Of a stretch of DNA of 64,000 bases, positions 11,524 to 22,561 are shown piece by piece. The position numbers and the translations under genes are program-made. The DNA is from Ceratobasidium sp. AG-K (Eukaryota; Basidiomycota; Agaricomycetes; Cantharellales; Ceratobasidiaceae). The notes under the pieces are model-generated. The model had not been told where the DNA came from and did not search any database. It saw only the letters and a program-made list of their open reading frames with translations. The stretch is from NCBI GenBank assembly GCA_037039685.1, contig JAWNGF010000001.1, positions 2,914,001-2,978,000 of the forward strand. Direction: 5' to 3'. Positions within the stretch are counted from its first letter, which is position 1; every line of letters begins with the position of its first letter.

Positions 11524-13580
11524 ATGCCTACCGTTGTCCGCTTCATCGCGCTTTTAGGAGCCATTTCTGCGCTTGCGACTGCAGCGCCTATTGCCGCCGT
11601 CACATGCACACGTCCCATCACAACCACGCTCTGTCGTGAAGGCCCCGGCGAAGTTAGTGTGAACACTCCAGTCGGTATCGCACGCGGTCTTCAAAGTAGC
11701 TCGAATACTACTAGGTATTTTTTTTCATTTCATGTGTTCTTGGCGGAACCTAATACTGTTAACGATAGGTTTGCGGTGAGGTATGCGTCTGCTTCTCGTT
11801 GGGGTTTGCCAACAAAAGCAACCTCGTGGGTAATCCCGTAAGTATCATCTTTTGGTTTGAATGAACACTCGAGCTCAATTAACTTTTCGCAGGGGCAACG
11901 ACGTCAATCAGCTACCCCCAGTCTGCCCCCAGGATGGCGTTGATCCCTCCACCTACTCCGAGGACTGTCTTCAGCTCGTCATGTATATGCCCCCTCCAAA
12001 GCCCCTCCTTAACCCCTCGGTTCCGGTCTTGGTTTGGTACGTTGCAACATCGACACGGTTTTTCGTGTTTGCTAACCCTGACCTAGGGTCCATGGCGGGT
12101 CATTCGTTGTCGGCTCGGCCTCGGGTCCTGGCCTTGATGGTGCGGCTCTTGCAAAGTCTACGGGAGCCATGGTTGTAGTACTACAGTACCGCCTTGGAGC
12201 TGTAAGTTGTATCTCTATCACAGCTTGCATGTATGTTAATGACCCTTTTTTCAGCTTGGATTTGTGCCTCCCTCTTCGTTGAACAGCAACTCGAACTTGG
12301 GTGTTCGAGATGTAATGACTGGCCTCCAGTTTGTTAGACAGATAGTACCCACCTTCGGAGGTAATATCAATCAAATTACGGTCGCTGGGCAGAGTTCTGG
12401 TGGACAGATGATTCGAGGTGAGATTTTAGTCATTTATTAGTCGTCAAACACTCCTGACGTACGTCGCGTCCAGCTCTGCTTGCGACTCCTAGTGCTTCTA
12501 GCTTGTTCAAGTATGCGGCGATTCACTCTGATCCTATGGACTACGGATTCTACAAACCCGAGACTATTACCGGACTGCAAAACTACCTCTATACCCAGAC
12601 TTCCGGTGCTCTTGCTGCGTGCAACAACGCACTTGCATGCCAACAGAACGTTCCCGTCTCGGATATCCTTGCTGCTCAGTCGCAGATGATAACCGCTGCT
12701 CCTGGCTTGTACCCCGTTACGTCCGGGGGAAGCGTAGTTCGGCCTCACCACGACGGGCAATTATTGCAGTACACCCTCACTGGCAACTCTTTCCCGCCCG
12801 CTGCAAACTTGAAGCCTCTGCTCGTCTTGACGGTCAAGGACGAAGCAGCTTCAACCGTTGGAGGATCAAACTTTTTCCCGCATCCCGTACCATCATTCTA
12901 CTTCGCCCCTACCATCGAATCGTACTATAACGATGACCGCGGCAGCGAGCTCGTTAGTTCTACAAACTACGACCCGAGTGCATATAGTTCCCAAGCTGGC
13001 GTTGCCAAGAATGACGAAGCTAGGGCCGCTTTCACCCAACTTTGTGCGTGAGATCCATTTTTCACCGGGTGCAGTCGATGCTCACACAGGCTTGAACAGT
13101 TACCGATGGACTCTGGCGCTGCCCAAGCTGGACCCTCAGCCGAGCCTGGGCCTCCAAGGTAAGCGAGTTGGACTTGTGCACCATGAACATACGTCTAATC
13201 CTTTTTTCTAGGGAGCTTCTGTTTACGCCGGCGAGTTCCAGATCGGCGCAACTTACCCATCCAACTCGGACATCAACTACTGCACCACGGGTAATCGGGT
13301 CTGCCACGAAGACGACATCTACATCCTTTTTGGCACGACTCCATCCCCCACTTCCGCTCAAACCGCACTTACAAAGGAGATTCAAGCGCGTTACTCCACG
13401 TTTATCCGCTCCGGAAATCCCAATCCTTCCACTGGCGGCTACGCGAACTGGTCCCAGTCCGGTACCACGGACGTAAAAGCTCTCAAACTTGGTGGCACTG
13501 GCACTCGTGCTGCCGAGGCTTGCGACCCAAGCTTCTGGGGCGCGGCTATTCCATACGACTACCAAGTCTACGGTCTCTAA
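11524..13580 (+). CDS. Secreted type-B carboxylesterase/lipase
   Basis: An alpha/beta hydrolase of the type-B carboxylesterase family (about 530 residues), which cleaves esters outside the cell. The N-terminus MPTVVRFIALLGAISALATA is a clear signal peptide. The EDCLQL block precedes the oxyanion loop HGGSFVVGS; QYRLGALGF follows. The nucleophile elbow is GQSSGGQ, with the first Ser of SS as nucleophile. The acid is probably the Glu of VKDEAAS, and the His is in CHEDDIYILFG. The segment VYAGEFQIGATYPSN and the C-terminal PSFWGAAIPYDYQVYGL are typical of basidiomycete members. A stop that seems to fall in frame after FTQLC is removed by a 46-base intron joining it to LNSYRW. No lesion was found. 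The substrate cannot be told from the sequence. Confidence 0.87.
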
Positions 13581-14253
13581 AGCGGAAGTATTTTATACCA
13601 ATTCTGCCCTACTATACTTTGCCGCTTTGCACCCTCTCTGCTCAGAGGGCCCCTTCCTAATGATTTTAACGTACATCAACTTATTACGATAACATAATTT
13701 CGAGTTTACTGGTTGGTCTTTGGAGTGTAATATTTGGCGACCGTTGTGTTCGTAGTTGTGCATAGTATCAGTGTGTCCGTTTATGTACTTCGATGTAGGT
13801 AAAGTAGTTTCGTAAATGACAAGATACTGTACACAAGAGTCCAAGAGCTGTGGTGAATGGATCGTGAGTAAAATGGCAATAATTCTTCGACCTAAACGAT
13901 CAGGCGTTTGTTGCGCAGCACACGAAAAAGGTGGGCGCAAAGATGCTCAAGGTTCGATGAAGTGTGTTGATCAGTGCATGAGCGTTTGCCAAAACGATCA
14001 AAAATCCGGTTGGGTTTGTGCTGCGCACGCGTGGGCGCTTCTCGAGTTGAGCTTGTTCTCAACGACCGTCAGCTGGGCCGGATCCCCCTAATAATGTGCG
14101 TATTTTTGTTCCGGAGATACTCGGTTCTAATTGTCCTGGGTGCCACGTTGCAGTCATGATATCGCCGTTCAATTAACGCTTACGACATTTTGACTAAATC
14201 TACTCGCACATCTCTATTAGAAGACTACCGCATTCCTTGCTTGAGTAGCACAT
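13581..14253. other. Intergenic region, no gene seen
   Basis: The stretch between the carboxylesterase stop and the apyrase ATG is AT-rich after the esterase. It holds only short open frames without recognisable motifs. It should contain the esterase 3' UTR and the apyrase promoter. Confidence 0.4.
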
Positions 14254-16762
14254 ATGCCACCACCAACTGCATCTGATGCATGGCTCAGGGCGCGTCGGTT
14301 CGGTATAGTCATCGACGCTGGATCCTCTGGTTCCCGTCTGCAAATATACAGCTGGAAGGATCCTCGAACGGTACGCGCGGAACTTGGTACGCCTTGCCGT
14401 CTATTGCACATGCCGCCAATCTAATCGAGCTGCGTTTAGGAAGTTCCAATCATGACAAGTTGCCTAAAATAGAAAAAGGAACGATAGACGGAGTGGATTG
14501 GGTGAAAAAAGTCGAGCCAGGTATGCCTATTTCGCATTCGTCAACGATTTGCAACTGACTTTGCCTAGGATTATCTACCTTTGGCGACAAGCCTTTGGGC
14601 GTGGCTGCCTACTTGCGCCCACTGTTGGCCCATGCACTAGTCACTATACCTCCTTCACTTCACTCTCAGACTCCCATCTTTCTCCTTGCGACAGCTGGTA
14701 TGCGATTACTTCACCCCACGCAACAGCGAGATGTTTTGAGAGAGGTCTGCGATTTCATACGGTTTCACTCCAATTTCAAGGTAGGTATACGTTTTATTCT
14801 CACGAGTAAACTCACAATATCTTGTAGGTTGATGGCTCAACCCCCAAATCCGGCATGGGCGCCGGTCATGCCTGCGGCTCGAGTGTACGCATTATATCAG
14901 GCGAAGAGGAGGGTATCTTCGGCTGGGTAGCGGTCAACTACCTCATGGATGGTTTCGACATGCATCTCAAGTCCAAGTCGGACGACCCGTCTCAGAGCGA
15001 CGGCTCTACCTACGGGTTCCTTGACATGGGCGGGGCGTCGACACAGATTGCGTATGAACCCTCCCATAAGGAACAAGCTTTGCAGAAGAACCAGGACTCC
15101 TTGGTAAACGTCAGACTCCGGCTCCTTGGGGGGGACGAAATCAGACACAAGGTTTTCGTCACGACATGGCTTGGATACGGAACCAACCAGGCTCGAGAAC
15201 GATATATAGACAAGGTAGCCAATGACCCGTCATCCCTGAGCACCAAGGACAGAGTACCGGTTCTCCTAGACCCCTGCCTTCCTGCCAATCTCACCCGTCA
15301 AGAAAAGCACATGGACTCCAAATCGGGCTCAACCTCGCGCACTCTTCTTGGGACGGGTTCTTTCAACAAGTGTCTCGCTGCGACTGCGCCACTCTTGAAC
15401 AAAAACGCGCCTTGCCCCGACTCGCAAACCTGCTTGTTCAACGGCGTCCCCGCACCCCCAATCGATTTCTCTGTTTCACACTTTATCGGTGTATCCGAGT
15501 ACTGGTACTCGTCCGAGCACGTATTTGGTCTTGGCGGCGGGTACAATTTTGTTCAATACGAACGAGCCGCGACTGCATTTTGTCAACAAAATTGGGATGA
15601 TATCGTAGCTGCGCATGACAAAGCCAAGTTGGAGCACGGCAAGGAAGGTCTAGGTGGCGACGGTCAGGCCGAAAAACATGGCGAGGTGGTAGATGTAGGC
15701 CAGTGGGGTCGAGACGTCGAGCTTAAGCGGCTCGAAATGCAATGCTTCAAAGCTGCATGGATAGTCAATGTGCTTCACGAGGGGATCGGCGTGCCCCGCA
15801 TCGTTGATTCACACGGCAATTCGACCGGGCAGGCTTCTGGCGATGCGGTGAGCAACAAGGCGGAAGAAAAGGGGCTCGGACAAGGTTCACGCAAGAAACC
15901 GACATTTCAAAGTATGGATTCGGTAAACGATACAGCCATTTCTTGGACGCTAGGTAAAATGGTCATCGAGGCGTGCAACGACATTCCGGCCGCCTCTAAA
16001 GAAGCCATTCCCATTGCCGACCCCATGCAACCAATTCCCGAAATTGTACCTCCTAAGCCCGGTTTTTGGGACTTTGACGCATTGGAAGACAGCATCTCGC
16101 ACCGTCTCCCAACAAGCATTACCCGACACTCGCTAGGATTCTCCCCCATCGCGTTTGCATTCTACGGTACAGTGGTAGTAGTGTTGGTCTATATGTTCTG
16201 GCGAATGCGCACCCGCCTAAGGGCACTCGTACGGCGCTGGCGGCGCACCTTGTATCCAAACGAACAGACAGACCGGATGCAGTACGCAATGGAGTCAGGG
16301 CATACCCTCTTTACCTCGAGTCCCGCTATCTCTCGGCCTGGGACGCCATCCTACGCACCCCAATCACATACTGCAAAACTCACATCAGCACTCCGTACCT
16401 CTCTACGAGAGATCCAGCGCGCCTCGTCTCCCTTTCAAAGCAAACGCGCATCAAGTTTTCCGCCCCTTAGTGGGGATGGATCGTCGTCACCAGCCACGCC
16501 ACCTACCGCTCGGCCATACCACCTCAACGTCAACACTCTGAACGGTGGGCGCAGTTCGGTGCCATCGCCCCACAGCCCTGCTCTGCTCTCATCAAGAGAA
16601 GGTGGTACAAGCAGCTCCTTACAAACACCTCTATACTCGCTCTCAAGAAATAGCTCGTCCGTGAACTTGACAAGCAGTACGATTGTTCCCCGTACGTCAT
16701 CTGCAATGTCCAAGCAAACTAGCCAAGGGCATACTCCAACGTCATCCTTGGACACCGACTGA
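14254..16762 (+). CDS. YND1: Golgi apyrase / nucleoside diphosphatase (GDA1/CD39 family), YND1-like
   Basis: This enzyme hydrolyses nucleoside di- and triphosphates in the Golgi lumen, removing the products of glycosyltransferases. Apyrase conserved regions occur in order: IDAGSSGSRLQIYSW in exon 1 (14310-14355), LATAGMRLL near 14690, GEEEGIFGWVAVNYLM near 14905 and LDMGGASTQIAYEP near 15025. A fifth region follows, near GVSEYWYSSEHVFGLGGGY (about 15490-15545). The last and largest exon carries a single hydrophobic segment, FYGTVVVVLVYMFW (about 16160-16200), then a basic stop-transfer and a Ser/Pro-rich tail of about 180 residues. This layout (catalytic domain, C-terminal membrane anchor, cytosolic tail) matches Ynd1 rather than Gda1. 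The N-terminus has no obvious anchor. Five exons are inferred, all with GT-AG borders. Confidence 0.9.
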
Positions 16763-18242
16763 AATATTCCACATATTTGTCTCGTTACGGGAGAACCTGT
16801 AGCTGCCTTGGGGACTTACTCCTATCTAGGTTTGATATTGGTTTATGACATTAGTTTTGTATGGACAACTTGTAATTTGCGCTCTACTAATTAGTTACGA
16901 TCCGGATAATCATATACTCCTATCCACATGACTGCAACTCTTGATATCAGTAGCCCTTCGTGATTTCAACAAGCATTATTTTGCGATGATCGTTCGGCAG
17001 GTTGATCTAGCGAGGTGTTGTTTGCCTGGATTACTCCTTCGCTTGCTTGCTCCGTGTTTTTCCATGATCCAACAATAGCTCGAGAAAGATTATTTTTTAT
17101 TGCTGCGGCGAAACATTGATACGGCGGGGCTCTAAGCGCATCAACGACATGGGGGTCGGGCGCTTAACGGCTATCAGCGCAACGGCGATCCCGGTCAACA
17201 ATCACGATCAACGCATACACCCAGGGACTGTCTGACTACCTCTGGGCAAACAGGCTATCACATGACACTAAATGTGAGGACTAATTGAACTATCAACAGC
17301 TATGTTCTTCTGTGCAGTCTTGCGGTTGCTCGTTGGTGCTGGCCTCCGTCTCGATTGAGGCAACCCATGCTATCACCCCTATCACTCTCGAGTAAGCACG
17401 TTCATGTCTCCACTAGCTGTCCAATCAACTCGCCTAAACACACCTTCCAATCTATAGAACAACTGCGCTTAGTGAACAACATGCTAAAAATAGCCTTGAT
17501 GGTGCATGTCGTGACTGGACGTTTTTCCGCTATTAAACGAAGGGCACACCATCGAGAGCTTAGTCTAATGTACAGCCGTTACCCCAGGTGTAATTTTGGC
17601 CAGCACAGTTAATAGGAGCCGTGTGAACAAATAAGGTCGAGGAGAAATGAAAGTTGCTAGGTTGTACAATGTTAAGCATGAGCGAACCTTCGGATCGTAA
17701 GCGACTCCAGACCAAGGAAAGCACCCACCAGGGGTTCGCATAGATCCAAAGCAAATCATAGAACTAGAGAAATGGCTGCTGATTGTACAGGGGCCTTGAC
17801 CGATTTCAGTTACCGAGCCACCTAACCGCCGGTAATAAGCGACTGGCACATGCGCACGTTAGGCGAAAGACAACAAGAACAAACATCGTGATCACACATG
17901 CTCGAGTGTATGCGCTGCCAACGGATTAAGTGGAACCCGCGCGAGTGCAGATACATACTGAGAGGCGATAACCAGTAAATATTTCCGCAAAATACTGGTG
18001 CTAGCAACGCCGTAATCGCCATCAGCAATAGGCCCTCTCGGATTGCAACCGGCTGCGGTGGTGGATGCGTTCGAGTTGTAACATCAATTCTCAGCTTGTG
18101 CATGGACATATCGAGCTTAGTTTGTTGAAAGAAGCTTCGCCGTCAAGGCCGATAGGTTATCCAGCCGATTCCGGTACTTGCAAGCGCAATCATAGCCCGG
18201 GTGCCCATTCCACAAGAGCTCATACTGTTACTAGCACCGAGC
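16763..18242. other. Gene-poor stretch of about 1.5 kb
   Basis: No conserved coding block was found on either strand. Short open frames show no domain or convincing splice structure. The stretch is AT-rich with scattered GC-rich islands and separates housekeeping genes from the thaumatin-like pair. Confidence 0.4.
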
Positions 18243-18251
18243 TATAAGTAG
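18243..18251 (+). promoter_or_regulatory. TATA-like box of thaumatin-like gene 1
   Basis: TATAAGTAG lies 91 bases before the ATG. The same nine bases occur 92 bases before the ATG of the paralogue, so the element was kept after duplication. Function is inferred from position and conservation. Confidence 0.5.
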
Positions 18252-18333
18252 CAGGACGCCCAGCCCTAGCCAAGCATCAGCTCAACACTTTCAGCAGGTA
18301 CTTGCATTCAATATTTCTAGACTACTCGACAAC

Positions 18334-19135
18334 ATGCGCTTCTCTCTCACTGCATTCGCCTCCGTCGTCGCACTTCTGGTGTCCGGCGCTGAGGCGGGTC
18401 ACACTCTTAATCTTAAGGTGAGTTATCTGCACTTGATAGGCCTATCTCGAATGCATCTAATTATATAATTACTGTGATAGAATAACTGCGGCTGGTAAGC
18501 TTATGATAATTGAATGTGTGATGTTGGAATATTCAGACACTTTATTCAACTAGGGGTGTGGGCCTTCGCGTGGACAACTGGAGCGGTAATCCGTACACTG
18601 GCGCTGCCAGGGTCGATGTTCCTGCTGGCACCTCCAAGAGTGTCGTCGTTCCGGATGGATGGATCGGTCGCGTTTGCGACGTTGGAGCCTCTGGTCAATG
18701 TGCCAACAACTGTTATGGGGTAAGATATTATTCCGTCGCGTGTCACGGGTAATCCTCAATCGATATCTCATAGGCCTGCTCCATGTCGGAGTTCAACATG
18801 AACGCCGGAGGCTTGAACTACTATGATATCTCCAACATCTTATCGTACACTGTGGTGAGTATTTACAAGATAGACCTGGGTGTATGCGCTTTATTTATCC
18901 GTTTCTGTAGGCTCAAACAATCAGTTCATCCTGCGGATCCGTGAGCTGTAAATCTGCTACTTGCCCTTGCAACCAGGTGAGTGAACGAGACCATAAACAA
19001 TGCTACGTGATATTGATTCCTATGCTTTAGGCATACCGCCCTGGGGATACCTCCGGCACGTGCGGTGGCACTGGCCCCGTGGACCAGGCCGTGAGGGCAT
19101 GTGGGGGTAACGACTTCACCATCACCTACTGCTGA
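18334..19135 (+). CDS. Small secreted thaumatin-like protein, copy 1
   Basis: A short cysteine-rich secreted protein of the thaumatin/PR-5-like type, with a mature length of about 150 residues. Family members bind beta-glucans or act on cell walls. The N-terminus MRFSLTAFASVVALLVSGAEA is a signal peptide. After splicing the protein reads NNCGWGVGLRVDNWSG, VPDGWIGRVCDVG, the thaumatin-like LNYYDIS and the C-terminal DFTITYC, which resembles the ITFCP ending of thaumatins. About twelve cysteines are present, more in line with small-type thaumatins than with the 16-Cys form. Six exons are separated by introns of roughly 50-70 bases. Exon borders are the same as in the paralogue downstream, with which it is clearly a tandem duplicate. 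Confidence 0.78.
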
Positions 19136-19406
19136 TGGAATCAAGCACTGGCAATGCCGTATACATAGACGTTTCTTTTCGAAAATATATTGTTTGTGTT
19201 GTCACTCACTTGAGGCGCTTGAGCTAAAAATACCGACTTGGATTTTCCCAAACAATCGTTTTGGCTAACTCGGCTATCTGTTAAATTTGATCCGTTCGTT
19301 ACTGAGTCAATCGGGTGATTGGGCACAAAATGGCCGGGCCGGCTACATGTATGCCGAGACCCAAACCCTCTGGTAGACCCTTACCACCATCGTCCCAGAC
19401 CATCCG

Positions 19407-19785
19407 CTAGGACTGCCTGAAGTGGTCGACGAATTCGGGATCGTGGAAGATGGCGTTGTTTCTCTCCGACTCGATACTGATGTCCAACTGAGCTTGCGTC
19501 ATTACCACTGGAGCTGCGGGTTTGGACTGGCGGGGTTGTGTGTACGTGGCTGTACTTGTGGGTGAAGCCGCGGGGCCGTTCGGGTGGCTCCCGGCTTTGA
19601 CGGCTGTGTTCTTTAGAAGTCGGAGGCGATGTCGACGAGCAGGAGTGGTGGAATCGTCGCTGGGAGGGGTGGACTTGGGTCGAACGGGCGAGGTCGGTCC
19701 AAAAGCCAATTCTAACAAGGATCTAGGACGTGGTCCAAGTCAAGAACGAGGTCCTAAGCTTGACTTACTTTTTGTGCGTGGGTGA
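19407..19785 (-). CDS. Unrecognised small protein, tentative
   Basis: An open frame of about 100 residues ends at 19407 and could be joined to a short first exon near 19780 by an intron with a GTAAGT donor. The central part is Pro/Thr/Ser-rich. The C-terminus ISIESERNNAIFHDPEFVDH looks like real protein sequence. No domain is recognised, and the frame upstream of the putative intron does not join cleanly. It could be a fragment. Confidence 0.3.
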
Positions 19786-20926
19786 CCACCAATAATCCAC
19801 GATCATAATGGAGCCCACACGAGGTAGATAGAGGGTAGCGGTTGTAAACAACAGCTTCGTCAAAACGCGAGCACGAGCCAAGCAAGTATCAATACTCTTT
19901 TGGACGCCCATATCATAGAAACACAGAACGTGTGAAGAGCACGAAGTCTAGCGGCGACATTCACGCGGTCCAATAAATGGTAAGAAATCTCAAGTTGGCA
20001 ACTTTTCTCCTAGTGGCGCTTGAGGTCCAGCAATGCGTGAGTGATCCAAGAGGGAACCGTGCGGCCGTGGCAGTGCTCCTCAAGTAATACAGACACAAAC
20101 AAGACCAGGTACTGCACAGTACCTGACGGGTATCCGCGAACCGTACAACCACTGGTGAGCTCATGCCACGATTCAGTTCACGCTCGATTTCAATGTTGGT
20201 GCGCCCGAAATTCTTACTGCCTTGATATACTAGTAGTTCCTCGCGACTATACTATACCGCCCACAAGAACACTTTACACAACAATCCAATTCTTTTCACT
20301 AGACTCAGCACCCGTATTTTTAGACGTCGGCTAGGCAATGAATCATTTCTGTCAAAAAACTGCAAGAATAAATACACCAGTTTCCTCGAACCCTGTTCTG
20401 CGGTTAATTTTTGTTTATCTGCCATTTTGCAACCCAACAGGGGTTGTTATAAGCTTGTAATCTATGAGAATACGCATCTGTTAGTACTGTAGTCATACGA
20501 CCATAATCTATTTCATGGGGCAAGATCAATCCGAGTTGCCCAGCTAGTGCCGGTGTTAGGCGAGTGGCATACAATCTAAGCGAAGGCCGGCAAGCATCAC
20601 ATGACCACACATGTTTAGGTAGATATACAGTCGAGCAGGTGATATCAACCGCCTAGGTGCATGTAGTATTAGTTAGTGCCATGGATCAAGTGCCCACGCA
20701 CTTGACTCCCAACAAGAGGTACTTGGTCCGTAGCCGATGACAGGCGTGTCTGAACCTTACTACCCCCATTCTTGGCTTCCGTAAATGCATAGTGTTTGAA
20801 GGAATACAACTGGATGACTTCACCGCCAGCGCCGAGGAGTCATGCAGCCGATCCCGGTACTCACTAGCGTAACCAAAGCGTAGTTCCACGAGAGCGATGG
20901 TTGGTATACAAGGATGTCTCCAAAGT
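19786..20926. other. Intergenic region between the thaumatin-like copies
   Basis: About 1.1 kb without a supported gene. It holds short open frames only. The promoter of the second thaumatin-like copy must lie in its right part. Confidence 0.4.
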
Positions 20927-20935
20927 TATAAGTAG
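20927..20935 (+). promoter_or_regulatory. TATA-like box of thaumatin-like gene 2
   Basis: TATAAGTAG lies 92 bases before the ATG, with the same sequence and spacing as in the paralogue upstream. Confidence 0.5.
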
Positions 20936-21018
20936 AGGGAGATTGGGTCATATCCCAACATTGTCTCAATCTCTTCTACAGCTGCTTGACATTCAAATCT
21001 TTCTAACCACCCGACAAA

Positions 21019-21828
21019 ATGCGTTTTTCCATTGCCGCTCTCACTTCCGCCGTTGCGTTTTTGGCGACCAGCGCTGAAGCAGCCACACTCTGACTCTTAA
21101 GGTGGGTCCTCTGAACTTGATAGCGGTATCTCGAATATATCTAATTACGTTATTGACGTGTTAGAATAACTGCTCGTGGTGAGTCTAAGAGGATTGAATG
21201 TGTAATTTCGAGATACTCAGACATTGTTCAACAGGGGCGTGGGTGTTCGTGTGGACAACTGGAGCGGTAGCCCATACACTGGCGCCGCCAGGGTCGACGT
21301 TGGGGCCAAGGCCTCCAAGAGTGTGTCTGTTCCCGATGGATGGACCGGTCGTGTTTGCGACGTCGGAGCCTCTGGTCAATGCGCTAACAACTGTTACGGG
21401 GTGAGCTTTAGTATAACTCTATCATCACCGCCGCGGGCGATACTTAGCTTGATATTTTGTAGAAATGTTCCATGACAGAATTCAACATGAACGCCGGAGG
21501 CTTGAACTACTATGATATCTCCAACATTCTATCATACACTGTGGTAAGTACTTACCAGCTTGGACCGGGGTGTATGCGCTTTATTTACCCGTTTCGGTAG
21601 GCTCAGAAGATCACTTCGTCCTGTGGATCCGTGACCTGCACTTCCGCCGGTTGCCCTTGCAATCAGGTGAGTGATAAAAGTCATATGCGATCCTGCATAT
21701 TATTAACTTCTATGCTTTAGGCATACCGCCCTGGCGACACCTCTGGCACGTGCGGAGGCACTGGCCCCGTTGATCAGGCCGTGAGGGCATGCGCTCAGCC
21801 TCACTTCACCATTACCTACTGCCCGTAA
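21019..21828 (+). pseudogene. Thaumatin-like protein, copy 2, with a one-base lesion in exon 1
   Basis: A tandem paralogue of the gene at 18334, with the same six-exon structure and strongly similar exons. These include GVGVRVDNWSG, VPDGWTGRVCDVG, EFNMNAGGLNYYDIS and AYRPGDTSGTCGG; it ends FTITYCP. The signal peptide MRFSIAALTSAVAFLATSAEA is intact. Directly after it, at 21083-21084, one base is missing relative to copy 1, which puts a TGA at 21091-21093. Everything downstream is still open and conserved, introns included. The lesion is therefore very recent or a sequencing error. If real, only the signal peptide would be made. Confidence 0.7.
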
Positions 21829-22561
21829 AATGTTCGAACTCCCTGTTTCAGTATAGATATTAGGTTTATGTAATTTGAATTCACAACTTCAAAGTGGAGA
21901 CGCACATGAGCGAAGCAACGACCCTTCTTAGTCTTGAATACCCCAACCTGAACTACGGGCTCAGCTTGACGATTCATCGCTTCGTCAGATGAAACAGGAC
22001 AAGCTTTTGGCATGGAAGCCGATGGGTTCCATACCACAGTCTTGAGGCCAATGAGACATACTATGCTAACGGTCTTGAAATTAAAACTGAGATTTCGAGG
22101 GCAGAGGTTTCCAGACGCGGTCATATTAAAACCAGTTAATTATCCTTTCAGCGATAATGATGCACCGACGCATGAGGTCTTACGCAACGCCCTTCAAACT
22201 GATTCCTTTGCGCGAACCGCATAACCTCAATCCTCGAGTTCGGTTGTAGTCAAATATATTATAAATCCGGAAAATCCGTACATACAGCGAATGCAGTAAC
22301 AAGTCGTATGCCACATCAAAGATCATGAAACGGAAAACATGCGTACAAGTCAGACATAAAGCGATTTTAATACAGGTACAACTTCCCCTCCATCCATAGA
22401 CACCAAAATCACAATCGAAATGGCAAGCAATTATTTGAGCATCGAGCTGGTCTTACTTAGCATGAACTTTGGGCGCGACCTGGTCCCGCCGGATACAAGA
22501 ACTTGAGTTTCCTCATCAGCGCAGTGCCGTTTTGCGTTCATCTCACGCAGCTGGCGAACGG
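21829..22561. other. Intergenic region, no gene seen
   Basis: Convergent 3' flanks of the second thaumatin-like copy and the Tudor/PWWP-like gene. Only short unconserved open frames are present. Confidence 0.4.

Noticed and set aside
12990..13100. In-frame TGA after FTQLC in the carboxylesterase
   Set aside because: A 46-base intron with GTGCGT donor and CACAG acceptor removes it and joins FTQLC to LNSYRW in frame.
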